Shown here one piece after another: positions 53,657-60,904 of a DNA stretch of 64,000 nt. A program made the position numbers and the translations under genes. The notes beneath the pieces are model-generated. The model was not told the origin of the DNA, searched no databases, and saw only the letters and a list, made by a program, of their open reading frames with translations. The first letter of the stretch is position 1; every line of letters begins with the position of its first letter. Source of the stretch: an uncultured Lachnospiraceae bacterium (lineage in GTDB: Bacteria > Bacillota > Clostridia > Lachnospirales > Lachnospiraceae); contig CATOJY010000001.1 in NCBI GenBank assembly GCA_951800685.1, positions 124,001 to 188,000 on the forward strand, in the 5' to 3' direction.

Positions 53657-54181
53657 CTAATTCCTCCTCACCGAAAATTGATTAATAATAAAATCGGCCA
53701 CAATTGAGGCGTTGCACAGATTCCCATGCAAAACCATGACAATAAATATCCTTAAAAACATATAAGCAAGCCCGACGCGCACAGCCACCTGCTTCTTGTC
53801 TAGCTCATCCAGAATCTTTATTATCGTATTCAACTGTTTCCGACAGTCCGCAGTATTCCGTTTCACACTAGTAAAATTAAGAAGTACCCTCGCAATATTC
53901 TTGACTGCAGGATACTTCTTATAATTCAGTTTATAATAACCATAGTATTTAATACGTCTGGCAAGATAACTTAAAAGGATAATATCTTTAGCGACATCCT
54001 GGTTTTTACGATTAATATCGTCCTGTGTCGAACTTTCGATACTCTGCTTTACATAATCCAGCACACTTTTTATTGGTAAGTCTTTTATCTTCTCCCCATT
54101 GGCATTAGCATTGTGGAGCCCATAAGCAGACTCCATGGATAAAACAATTCTTGACAACATAGTCACATAAGTATCAGCCAT
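53657..54181 (-). CDS. Hypothetical helical 174-residue protein
   Basis: A mostly helical protein, with one hydrophobic stretch near the C-terminus ('VRVGLAYMFLRIFIVMVLHG', about 136-155) that may be a membrane helix or buried core. No family recognised. It is in the chain 54184-53657-53347-52047 with gaps of only one or two bases. Confidence 0.58.
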   Translation of the reverse strand: MADTYVTMLSRIVLSMESAYGLHNANANGEKIKDLPIKSVLDYVKQSIESSTQDDINRKNQDVAKDIILLSYLARRIKYYGYYKLNYKKYPAVKNIARVLLNFTSVKRNTADCRKQLNTIIKILDELDKKQVAVRVGLAYMFLRIFIVMVLHGNLCNASIVADFIINQFSVRRN

Positions 54182-54183
54182 TT

Positions 54184-54963
54184 CTAATTTTCCTCGTTTG
54201 CATTATTGAACATATCGAACAGCTCACATGGCTGTATTGTACCATTCAGGACTTTGAGTACGACATCAATAGTCAGTGACTCAGGATCTACATCTGCTAA
54301 ATTCGCCCCCACGATCTTCTCAAACTCTTCCTCTAATTCAGGATGTTCGTCGAATACTGGAAGTGCTGGCTTATAGATTGAAGAGCATTCAAGTACACTG
54401 GATGCGGTCTCAACTGCCCCCAATCCCGCTTCATTGCAGAATTGCTGGAATGCAACATCAATGACTGCCTCTTCAAGGTTGTTGCCTGCGTTATGGTATG
54501 ATTCGATAAACTCATCAAGGCAAAACTCGTGTCTCAGTACGTATGCGGCGTTACTAGCAACGGCGTATGCAAGCCCATTAATAATATCAGCCTCTTCCGT
54601 GCTCAAACCATTGAACACGCTAACTACTTTATAAATATCAGCATCAAGTGTTGCCCTATAACCAGGCTCTGTTACCCCATCGCATTTAAAACCGTATGTA
54701 ATCCTCAACACCCTGTTGATTGCATTGACAGATGAACTAGCGTTGCGTGCATACTGGCACACACCTTTCGCATCACCTAGTACAAGCATTTCAAGCTCGT
54801 CTAAAACCTCGAATTCATCAAGCTCGTTGTTTTTGAATTTAGCAAGGCAATCCATAATCTTGATTGCCCCATTAAGGTTATGGTAAAGGTCTGCAACAAC
54901 GGAAACAAGCTCCTCTTCCTTATACTCTTTCAATAACCCATTGTACTCATGTACTTTTAACAT
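54184..54963 (-). CDS. Hypothetical acidic 259-residue protein
   Basis: Starts at ATG 54963 with GAGGAGG upstream ('MLKVHEYNGLLKEYKEEELV'). It is acidic and helical, ending 'IQPCELFDMFNNANEEN'. No domain recognised. It begins a new transcription segment after a 102-base gap, and heads the replication-type gene chain. Confidence 0.6.
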   Translation of the reverse strand: MLKVHEYNGLLKEYKEEELVSVVADLYHNLNGAIKIMDCLAKFKNNELDEFEVLDELEMLVLGDAKGVCQYARNASSSVNAINRVLRITYGFKCDGVTEPGYRATLDADIYKVVSVFNGLSTEEADIINGLAYAVASNAAYVLRHEFCLDEFIESYHNAGNNLEEAVIDVAFQQFCNEAGLGAVETASSVLECSSIYKPALPVFDEHPELEEEFEKIVGANLADVDPESLTIDVVLKVLNGTIQPCELFDMFNNANEEN

Positions 54964-54997
54964 AGTAATACCTCCTCGCTTCTTATAATCCTCGCGG

Positions 54998-55025
54998 ACA
55001 ATACACACTTATCTCATTGTCACAA
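54998..55025 (-). promoter_or_regulatory. Weak promoter candidate before the 54963 gene
   Basis: Minus strand TTGTGA (55020-55025), a 16-base spacer and TATTGT (54998-55003), each four of six matches. GACAAT and ATTGTC also form an inverted pair across it. Support is modest. Confidence 0.25.
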
Positions 55026-55054
55026 TTACATATAAAAAACTGCAATAGCATAAG

Positions 55055-55073
55055 TGGTATACAGACTATACCA
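55055..55073 (-). other. Small hairpin after the 328-residue membrane protein gene
   Basis: TGGTATA (55055-55061) pairs with TATACCA (55067-55073) around a five-base loop, overlapping the stop codon of the upstream gene. There is no T-tract directly after it; a TTTTTT run follows about 15 bases later. A weak terminator or processing site. Confidence 0.4.
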
Positions 55074-56052
55074 TCATATTAAAATAAGATGGTATTCCCC
55101 AGTCCTCCAAATTTTCAAGTTCCTCAAAATCGTCCAGCTCTGCGTCGCTTTTTTCGAGCAAGGCTGCTAGCGCTTCATCCAAAGGTTCACTATCATCTGC
55201 CAACCGCTGTTCTATATCAGCAATCTCTGTGTCAGACAGGTCACCAGTATACTCTGCACCAAATTTTTGGATATCATTAACCTTTTGCTCCGTTTCCTGC
55301 TTGTAATCAGCAATCTCATCATCAATAATTACATAAGCATCATCACTATTGTCCCCCACTACACTACCTGTACTGCTGGGACTGCTTTCAATATCCTTTT
55401 TTAAGTTTATAACAGTGGGTTCTGTCTTGTCTAACGTGTTCTCCCCATAACCACACTCCGGTATTTCGTCCAGGTCGGAAGATTCTAAATCGTCCAGCCC
55501 CTGCAGGTTATCGAAATCAATTTCCTGCAAGTTCAGGTCCTGTACAGGCTCATCCGCATCAGTAGCATCGTGCTGCGCATCATATCCCATACCAGCAAAC
55601 TCATCCTGGATGCTCTCCTCTTCCGCATCCAAGTCATACGCAAGCTCCTGCAAATCCGGTTTACCGTCCGCTGCCTCATAATCAGCTCTTCTTACTGATA
55701 ACACCTCTTCAATATCCTGATAGATCTTAAAGTCGTATAATTCGTATACAAAATAAATAGCCACCAAAACCATTAACCCCACAATACGTACTATCAGTGG
55801 GAGACTTCCGACATACAAATTAAAACTTTTAGTAGTCAGTCGCATACCTGACTCCATCAAGATATCTGCCACGGCGATTAGGATTGCAACTGACAAAACG
55901 TGCTCAATAGTCTTTCGTTTCAGGAATGTGATTTTCATCCCTATCTCTTTCACAAGGATAAATGGCGCCTTTAAAACAACGCCGACCGTGGACTCTATTA
56001 AGTTGGCTCCAGCCTCGAGCCAACGCACATGTTTCTTTTCTGTGTATCTCAT
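55066..56052 (-). CDS. Membrane protein with long acidic tail
   Basis: A 328-residue protein with two membrane helices near the N-terminus (about 50-68, 'IEHVLSVAILIAVADILMES', and about 82-104, 'LPLIVRIVGLMVLVAIYFVY'), then a 220-residue, very Asp/Glu-rich, probably disordered tail ('LDDLESSDLDEIPECG'). Such a tail could bind partners at the membrane. Family not recognised. It overlaps the small 45-residue gene upstream by four bases (ATGA). Confidence 0.68.
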   Translation of the reverse strand: MRYTEKKHVRWLEAGANLIESTVGVVLKAPFILVKEIGMKITFLKRKTIEHVLSVAILIAVADILMESGMRLTTKSFNLYVGSLPLIVRIVGLMVLVAIYFVYELYDFKIYQDIEEVLSVRRADYEAADGKPDLQELAYDLDAEEESIQDEFAGMGYDAQHDATDADEPVQDLNLQEIDFDNLQGLDDLESSDLDEIPECGYGENTLDKTEPTVINLKKDIESSPSSTGSVVGDNSDDAYVIIDDEIADYKQETEQKVNDIQKFGAEYTGDLSDTEIADIEQRLADDSEPLDEALAALLEKSDAELDDFEELENLEDWGIPSYFNMMV

Positions 56053-56186
56053 ATCCTAAACATCAGCAGGCATAAAAGTATCGATGTAATTAGATAATCA
56101 ATTTTTATTCCTGTTCTACCCTTTCCGACCACCGCTACATATGCGCTAATAAAGCAGAATAGCACAAAGGCGATTACCTTAATCAT
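56049..56186 (-). CDS. Small 45-residue two-helix membrane protein
   Basis: A short frame from ATG 56186, overlapping the end of the 147-residue gene and ending in an ATGA overlap with the next. It encodes 'MIKVIAFVLFCFISAYVAVV', a short loop (GKGRTGIKID) and a second helix 'YLITSILLCLLMFRI'. The coupled overlaps on both sides make it a likely real gene; small two-helix proteins are common in type IV secretion clusters. Confidence 0.7.
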   Translation of the reverse strand: MIKVIAFVLFCFISAYVAVVGKGRTGIKIDYLITSILLCLLMFRI

Positions 56187-56622
56187 TAACTTCAACAAAA
56201 TCAATAATCTCTGCCTCCCTCACTTTACTAACTTTGCCATTAGTTATCTCAAACATAAATAGAAATACGCGCTTACTGTCAATATTCTCATTTTTTATAT
56301 GATAAAGCACATAATCGTTAGTCTTCTTAATAATAGATACGCGTGTAGGCGACGCCATAAAACGTAGGTATGTATTCAGCCTTCTGCCCTCTGTATCAAC
56401 CGTAATCTCATCGAATACGCTGTCGGTTACTAAATCCCTCAGTTTCTCTTTATTGGAATCCAGTTCCCTGACATCCTGAAACTCGTACATTAGTTTCACA
56501 ACATCTTCCCCATCAAGGGCGGGGGTTGCTATGGCAAACGCACCAAAGCCAAAGACTACTGCGATAATGATAATAGCAACAGACAAAATCAACAGTTTAC
56601 TGCCCCTCCACACACCCCTCAT
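56179..56622 (-). CDS. Hypothetical membrane-anchored protein, VirB8-like layout
   Basis: A 147-residue protein: short basic N-terminus, one membrane helix (about 8-32, 'LLILSVAIIIIAVVFGFGAF'), then a 110-residue outer domain. This layout recalls VirB8/TcpC-type proteins with an NTF2-like fold, but at low resemblance. Located with other membrane genes upstream of the NlpC/P60-VirB4 cluster. Confidence 0.5.
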   Translation of the reverse strand: MRGVWRGSKLLILSVAIIIIAVVFGFGAFAIATPALDGEDVVKLMYEFQDVRELDSNKEKLRDLVTDSVFDEITVDTEGRRLNTYLRFMASPTRVSIIKKTNDYVLYHIKNENIDSKRVFLFMFEITNGKVSKVREAEIIDFVEVND

Positions 56623-57100
56623 AGAACTTTTTTACCTCCTCTAGCGTAATCTTTTCTACATGGTACACAAGTTCACCGGCGGGAGCCTGTATCTTGTAAT
56701 CCCCTGATACGCCGTTGAACACCTTCCTGCCTAGCGGTGATTTAATCCCAAGCACTTGATTGTTCTTATCAGAGACTGGATCCCCATTGGCGTCTACACG
56801 CAGGACACGTTCCTGGTTATCAGGCAGGGTTAGGCACTTAATCCTTACAAAGCTTCCAAGCCCAATTCTGGTACATGCATCAGCGTCTATAACATTAGCG
56901 CTGCTGATGATCTCTTCTAGCTGGCTCATCCTCCGCATTAGCTGCTCGTACTCAGAGCTTGCAATATCGTACTCAGTATTTTCCCTTAAATCGCCTTCAG
57001 CCCGGGCGTCCTGCTTTCTCTGTTTTACAGCAGGAATCTCTTTCCTTATCCGTTCATACTCATTGCGATAACTATCCAGCTGGTATCTCGAAATATCCAT
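56597..57100 (-). CDS. GreA-like transcription elongation factor
   Basis: A 167-residue GreA/GreB-family protein. The N-terminal coiled coil (about 1-75) has the hallmark 'EGDLRENTEYDIASSEYEQL' with acidic tip residues, and the C-terminal FKBP-like domain has 'GIKSPLGRKVFNGVSGDYK'. Gre factors bind the RNA polymerase secondary channel and aid cleavage of stalled transcripts. An element-borne copy may tune host polymerase. It overlaps the start of the VirB8-like gene. Confidence 0.88.
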   Translation of the reverse strand: MDISRYQLDSYRNEYERIRKEIPAVKQRKQDARAEGDLRENTEYDIASSEYEQLMRRMSQLEEIISSANVIDADACTRIGLGSFVRIKCLTLPDNQERVLRVDANGDPVSDKNNQVLGIKSPLGRKVFNGVSGDYKIQAPAGELVYHVEKITLEEVKKFYEGCVEGQ

Positions 57101-57103
57101 TGG

Positions 57104-57853
57104 CTACACCCCTTTCGTTGCCCTGTCGTCCCTGACCCAGCAGTTTATGATTGCCGGGTACTTTAACGAGTTTTCTGTATTGTTATAATCCTTAACATAG
57201 TCAAAAGACTTGGATGAGTCCCATGCGCTTAGCGTCGCCATATTATATCTTGAAAGAAAAAATGTAGGCAGCCCTTTTCTGCTCCTCTTATCCAGCATCT
57301 CTTGTATAATCTGATAAGCGCTGTTACGATATGTTGTTTTTGTTATTGTGATAAACACAACATCTGCATTTACATATTCCTCGTAAGGTATGCCCAGCAC
57401 AATCTCCTGCGGGCGCTCCGCAGCTAATACCAGTAGCCTTTTTACCTCAAGGCTGTCCAACAATGGTGCCACTTTAAAACCATGCATAAGCGCTAACTGC
57501 ATACAGCTGTATGCAAAAGTCATTTTTGAATGCTGCGGCGGCGCTATGAAAATAGCCGATTTTGCCGGCAACCTGCCCGATGCAAAAATACTATGCACTT
57601 TATCTAACTGTGCAACAAACCGTAAAAATAGTTGGTCTTTTGCACGCTCCTGGTGCGACATTCGCAAACGCTCCTCATTCCATTCGACACCGGTATACCC
57701 AGCGGGTATCAAGCACTTTTTTGCCGCTATAACAAGTTTCTTTGCCTCAACGGGCTTTTTATCCAAGTTCATGGAATTATGCTTTAGCCCACATTCTGGG
57801 CATACCTTATCCTTTAATCCATGCCCACCGCATGTAAAACAATGTTTCTTCAT
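57104..57853 (-). CDS. Zinc-ribbon protein with degenerate DnaC-like ATPase domain
   Basis: A 249-residue protein. Residues about 2-22 hold two CxxC pairs ('CFTCGGHGLKDKVCPECGLK'). At about 105-125, 'SAIFIAPPQHSKMTFAYSCM' occupies the place of a DnaC/IstB Walker A loop but lacks its glycines (Lys kept). 'NADVVFITITKT' may be the Walker B region. Helicase loaders of this type sit near DnaB; nucleotide binding is doubtful here. GTG at 57862 is an alternative start, but GGAGAG fits ATG 57853. Confidence 0.6.
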   Translation of the reverse strand: MKKHCFTCGGHGLKDKVCPECGLKHNSMNLDKKPVEAKKLVIAAKKCLIPAGYTGVEWNEERLRMSHQERAKDQLFLRFVAQLDKVHSIFASGRLPAKSAIFIAPPQHSKMTFAYSCMQLALMHGFKVAPLLDSLEVKRLLVLAAERPQEIVLGIPYEEYVNADVVFITITKTTYRNSAYQIIQEMLDKRSRKGLPTFFLSRYNMATLSAWDSSKSFDYVKDYNNTENSLKYPAIINCWVRDDRATKGV

Positions 57854-58368
57854 ACTTTGCACTCTCCTATTATTCTGGCTACATCCTGGACATCAAAATA
57901 GTTTGTAAGGCTGTGCTCTACGCTAGCAATCTTCTGTACTATCTGTGAAAAATGCACAATATCCCCGCAGTCAGAATTTATTACACAGCTGTCAGGAACA
58001 CATATAAAGCTAAATACCTGAGGTATTGTACACCCGTGCAATAACGCGCGGGACTTAATCATCCTAGTGTGCAGCGTGTTCTGAAGGAACGGACTTACAA
58101 CAGTCATACCTTGCGGCTGGTTGCCATATCCCCTCCAAACATAATCGCCATAATTGCCAATTATCCCACGGCTCCAATTTTTTGCCTCTATTACATAAAT
58201 CGCCTTTTCCGTGAGAAGCAGTAGGTCTATCTGTGTCTCGTTTCTCCGAAGCCATCTGCACTTTATACGAATATCATAAAAAAGTTTGGACTGTTTAAAA
58301 TTGGTTTTCAGAGTGTTACCAATAACAAACTCAAAGACAGCCCCTTTAACATTAAGGTCAGTCCGCAT
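57850..58368 (-). CDS. NERD-domain (nuclease-related) protein
   Basis: A 172-residue NERD protein: 'GAVFEFVIGNTLKT', 'RNETQIDLLLLTEKAIYVIE' and 'AKNWSRGIIGNYGDYVW' give the D...ExK (Asp, Glu-Ala-Lys) pattern of a PD-(D/E)XK-like nuclease fold. The substrate is unknown; NERD proteins are frequent on mobile and defence loci. ATG 58368 has GGAG eight bases upstream. It overlaps the zinc-ribbon gene by four bases. Confidence 0.85.
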   Translation of the reverse strand: MRTDLNVKGAVFEFVIGNTLKTNFKQSKLFYDIRIKCRWLRRNETQIDLLLLTEKAIYVIEAKNWSRGIIGNYGDYVWRGYGNQPQGMTVVSPFLQNTLHTRMIKSRALLHGCTIPQVFSFICVPDSCVINSDCGDIVHFSQIVQKIASVEHSLTNYFDVQDVARIIGECKV

Positions 58369-58390
58369 ACGCCTATCTCCTTGCATTACT

Positions 58391-58447
58391 AAAGGGCTGA
58401 CGCCCTTTTACAGGCGACTACCCTGACATGCTTCTTAAAAGCATGTC
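58391..58447 (-). terminator. Two tandem hairpins between HRDC and NERD genes
   Basis: First in transcription order: GACATGCTT/AAGCATGTC (58425-58433 with 58439-58447), overlapping the HRDC stop. Second: AAAGGGC/GCCCTTT (58391-58397 with 58402-58408). Neither has a long T-tract after it, so they may be a leaky terminator or RNA processing sites. Confidence 0.5.
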
Positions 58448-58746
58448 ATATTCCTTATCACTGGCGTGATATCCACACCCTCGTTATCGGATTCTGCTAT
58501 ATCAAAGCCCTCGATCTTATCTGCGTTCTGCAATGTATACAGTACTATCTTCCCGTATTTATTGTGTCTCCTGCCTCCCGCTGGAAACCCCTTGACTCTC
58601 CCAAGCTCTTCCAGATTCCTCGGCTGTGCTTCTACAATAGCTTCCGCACACTCACACGTAAAAATCTGATAGGGAAGCAGACGCTTTTTTCGGCACATCT
58701 CATTGCGAAGTTTTATTAAAACATTCAATTGCACATCTCGTTCCAT
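58435..58746 (-). CDS. Stand-alone HRDC-domain protein
   Basis: A 103-residue protein formed almost entirely by an HRDC fold: 'LIKLRNEMCRKKRLLPYQIF', 'ECAEAIVEAQPRNLEELGRV' and 'KGFPAGGRRHNKYGKIVLY'. HRDC domains bind nucleic acid in RecQ helicases and RNase D; a free one could target a partner helicase to DNA. It lies before the tandem hairpins and after the NlpC/P60 gene in reading order. Confidence 0.82.
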   Translation of the reverse strand: MERDVQLNVLIKLRNEMCRKKRLLPYQIFTCECAEAIVEAQPRNLEELGRVKGFPAGGRRHNKYGKIVLYTLQNADKIEGFDIAESDNEGVDITPVIRNMTCF

Positions 58747-58795
58747 TGTTCATCCTCCTCGTGTCTTTTTATTATTTATAAAAATCTAAACCGAT

Positions 58796-60904
58796 TTACC
58801 TTGCTCCACTGTTTCCTGATGGGATGTATGTTTTACGTTTAGTATCGGTCTTGTCAAATGATTTTGCGCGCATACACACGTAAACCCTATTGTCGGTCCT
58901 GCCTCCAGAGGTTTTTATAACGCGCCCATTCTTATTTTTCACAGGAAGTGATTTGCTCATAAACCGAACGCCAACCTCGCCTTCAACATACACATGGTAT
59001 GTGCCGGGCCCACCCCCACCATCATCAATTACCCAGCAGTTTCCCTTTGAATCTGTATTCACATAAATCATTACATGTCCACTGCATGAGAAAATATCCC
59101 CAGGCAAAAGCTCGTCATAGTCAATCTGATAGAAATCAGGTGCATAACCATTAGATACACGCTGGCTGCTTAGATAACCCTCTTTCATGAAACACCAGCT
59201 TACAAAGCCAGAACAGTCAAAATCATACATGCCATCAGAAGCTAGCGACGGAGTCTCACCAATCCCGTAACCGCCATGACCACCGCCCCATGTGTAACAA
59301 GCCTTTCCAAGCATGGATGCTGCATTATTGAGAACAGCAATACGCTCCGCTGAAAGCATGGTAGAGTCAAGACCGGCCTTGCTATAGATACTGTTTAGAT
59401 TTCCGTTGGAGACTTTATTACCGCTATTAACCACCTCATTTTTATAAGTGGATGGGTCTGTCACATCAACATTCGTCAGACCGCCAGCCTTTAGTAAATT
59501 TACATACAAAACTTCTCCCATGGCACATGTGAAAATTATCTTGCCGGCAACCTTGCGGTCGTATACGGATACTAAAGAAGGCGCAGTACTGTCATCGTAA
59601 GAACGTGTATAAAGACTGCACTCGTTTTCAGAAACATGATAAATAAAACCATTGTTGTCACCTGCTGCATCATCATAGTCTGTTCGAGTGCCATACACCT
59701 TCTGTGTATCTTTCTTACTAACTGGAACCCCTGTTGTTGCGGTTATGGCCTCTTGTAAGTCTTTCACCTTTGTTTCTGCAATTGCTTTACAATCCGCTAC
59801 GGATGCCACTGTATCATCTGCATACAAAAGCTTCCATACTCGGAATGTAGATTCCCCAATTGAGTCATAAGCCTTTCTGCTGAGAAACCACCCGTTATTC
59901 CTGCAAGCAAGGACAACCGCTGCGTCTGCTATGAACTCGTCAGGCGAAAGCTCCTGCCAACGCTGGTCTTTTTGATACCCATTAAGAAAATCAAGTGACA
60001 GGGACAAAATAGAATTATAGGCAAGAATACTCATCTCCCCAGAACCCTTTTTCCCCATATCCAAACGCTTCGTATTAGTACGTCTGTCTAGAATGCCAAA
60101 TGCACTTTTCACAGCATCAGCTTTACCAAGTTCCAACCCGGCAGCAAATAAGGCGTCACCTATACGTGTATCTCTAGAAGCTAAAGCTAAATCGTCTTCT
60201 ATACCATGTGCTTTTAAAGATTCCACGTATAACTGGTTCAGGTATGACAGACAGTCAGGTAGGTTCCTGAAATCACGAGTCCCGGATGCACTGAACGCTG
60301 TAACGTCGATTGCCCATGGGGTCCTCTTAGGTGCGGCTTGCTTCCTGGCGGGTTTCTCATTCATCAGCTGGTTATATTCCTCCCCGCCAATCTTCCGGTA
60401 CTGCTGCGTACCAAAAGTACGCAGCGTCATATCATCCTTTGATACGCCCTTGTATGGTTCCCCCCAAATGACTTTATTGTTCTCAAAAGGCAGATAAGAC
60501 AAGGGGAGCGCCGTGTTCGGATAATACCCTGTAGAGGAAACCTGCGTTGTTAAAAGCCCTGTCACTGTGACATGGCTTTTAAAGTTATCCAGCTCACCTG
60601 AAGCTGATGATTGGTATAATTTCAGCAGATTCTTGACATAAGAATTGCTTAGCTGGTCTATCAGAGCATAATTTAGCCCATCGTAGGACACTGCACCATT
60701 ATTAGAGCTGTTGTCTTCCACATCCTCTGTGAATACATGTAGCCCATCAAATAACATCCCGGCGGGGCTGAATCTTGTGCGGTCAAGGAGCACGTACATC
60801 ATTGAAGAATCAAGATCTGATAATGCTGCTAGAAAAAACATGGAAGTTGCTAGAATTATTGACAGAAGAAATTTCCCAAAGCCGTTACCTTTTTTACGCA
60901 TCAC
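58796..60904 (-). CDS. Large membrane-anchored NlpC/P60 protein, conjugation-type
   Basis: A 702-residue protein with an N-terminal anchor ('FGKFLLSIILATSMFFLAAL', about 9-28). The C-terminal NlpC/P60 cysteine peptidase domain (about 540-680) has the nucleophile in 'YDFDCSGFVSWCFMKEGY' (Cys about 564) and His in 'FSCSGHVMIYVNTDS'. The central 500 residues are a unique exported region. In Gram-positive conjugative elements a wall hydrolase of this class opens peptidoglycan for the transfer channel; here it overlaps the VirB4-like gene by four bases, consistent with that. Confidence 0.85.
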   Translation of the reverse strand: MMRKKGNGFGKFLLSIILATSMFFLAALSDLDSSMMYVLLDRTRFSPAGMLFDGLHVFTEDVEDNSSNNGAVSYDGLNYALIDQLSNSYVKNLLKLYQSSASGELDNFKSHVTVTGLLTTQVSSTGYYPNTALPLSYLPFENNKVIWGEPYKGVSKDDMTLRTFGTQQYRKIGGEEYNQLMNEKPARKQAAPKRTPWAIDVTAFSASGTRDFRNLPDCLSYLNQLYVESLKAHGIEDDLALASRDTRIGDALFAAGLELGKADAVKSAFGILDRRTNTKRLDMGKKGSGEMSILAYNSILSLSLDFLNGYQKDQRWQELSPDEFIADAAVVLACRNNGWFLSRKAYDSIGESTFRVWKLLYADDTVASVADCKAIAETKVKDLQEAITATTGVPVSKKDTQKVYGTRTDYDDAAGDNNGFIYHVSENECSLYTRSYDDSTAPSLVSVYDRKVAGKIIFTCAMGEVLYVNLLKAGGLTNVDVTDPSTYKNEVVNSGNKVSNGNLNSIYSKAGLDSTMLSAERIAVLNNAASMLGKACYTWGGGHGGYGIGETPSLASDGMYDFDCSGFVSWCFMKEGYLSSQRVSNGYAPDFYQIDYDELLPGDIFSCSGHVMIYVNTDSKGNCWVIDDGGGGPGTYHVYVEGEVGVRFMSKSLPVKNKNGRVIKTSGGRTDNRVYVCMRAKSFDKTDTKRKTYIPSGNSGAR

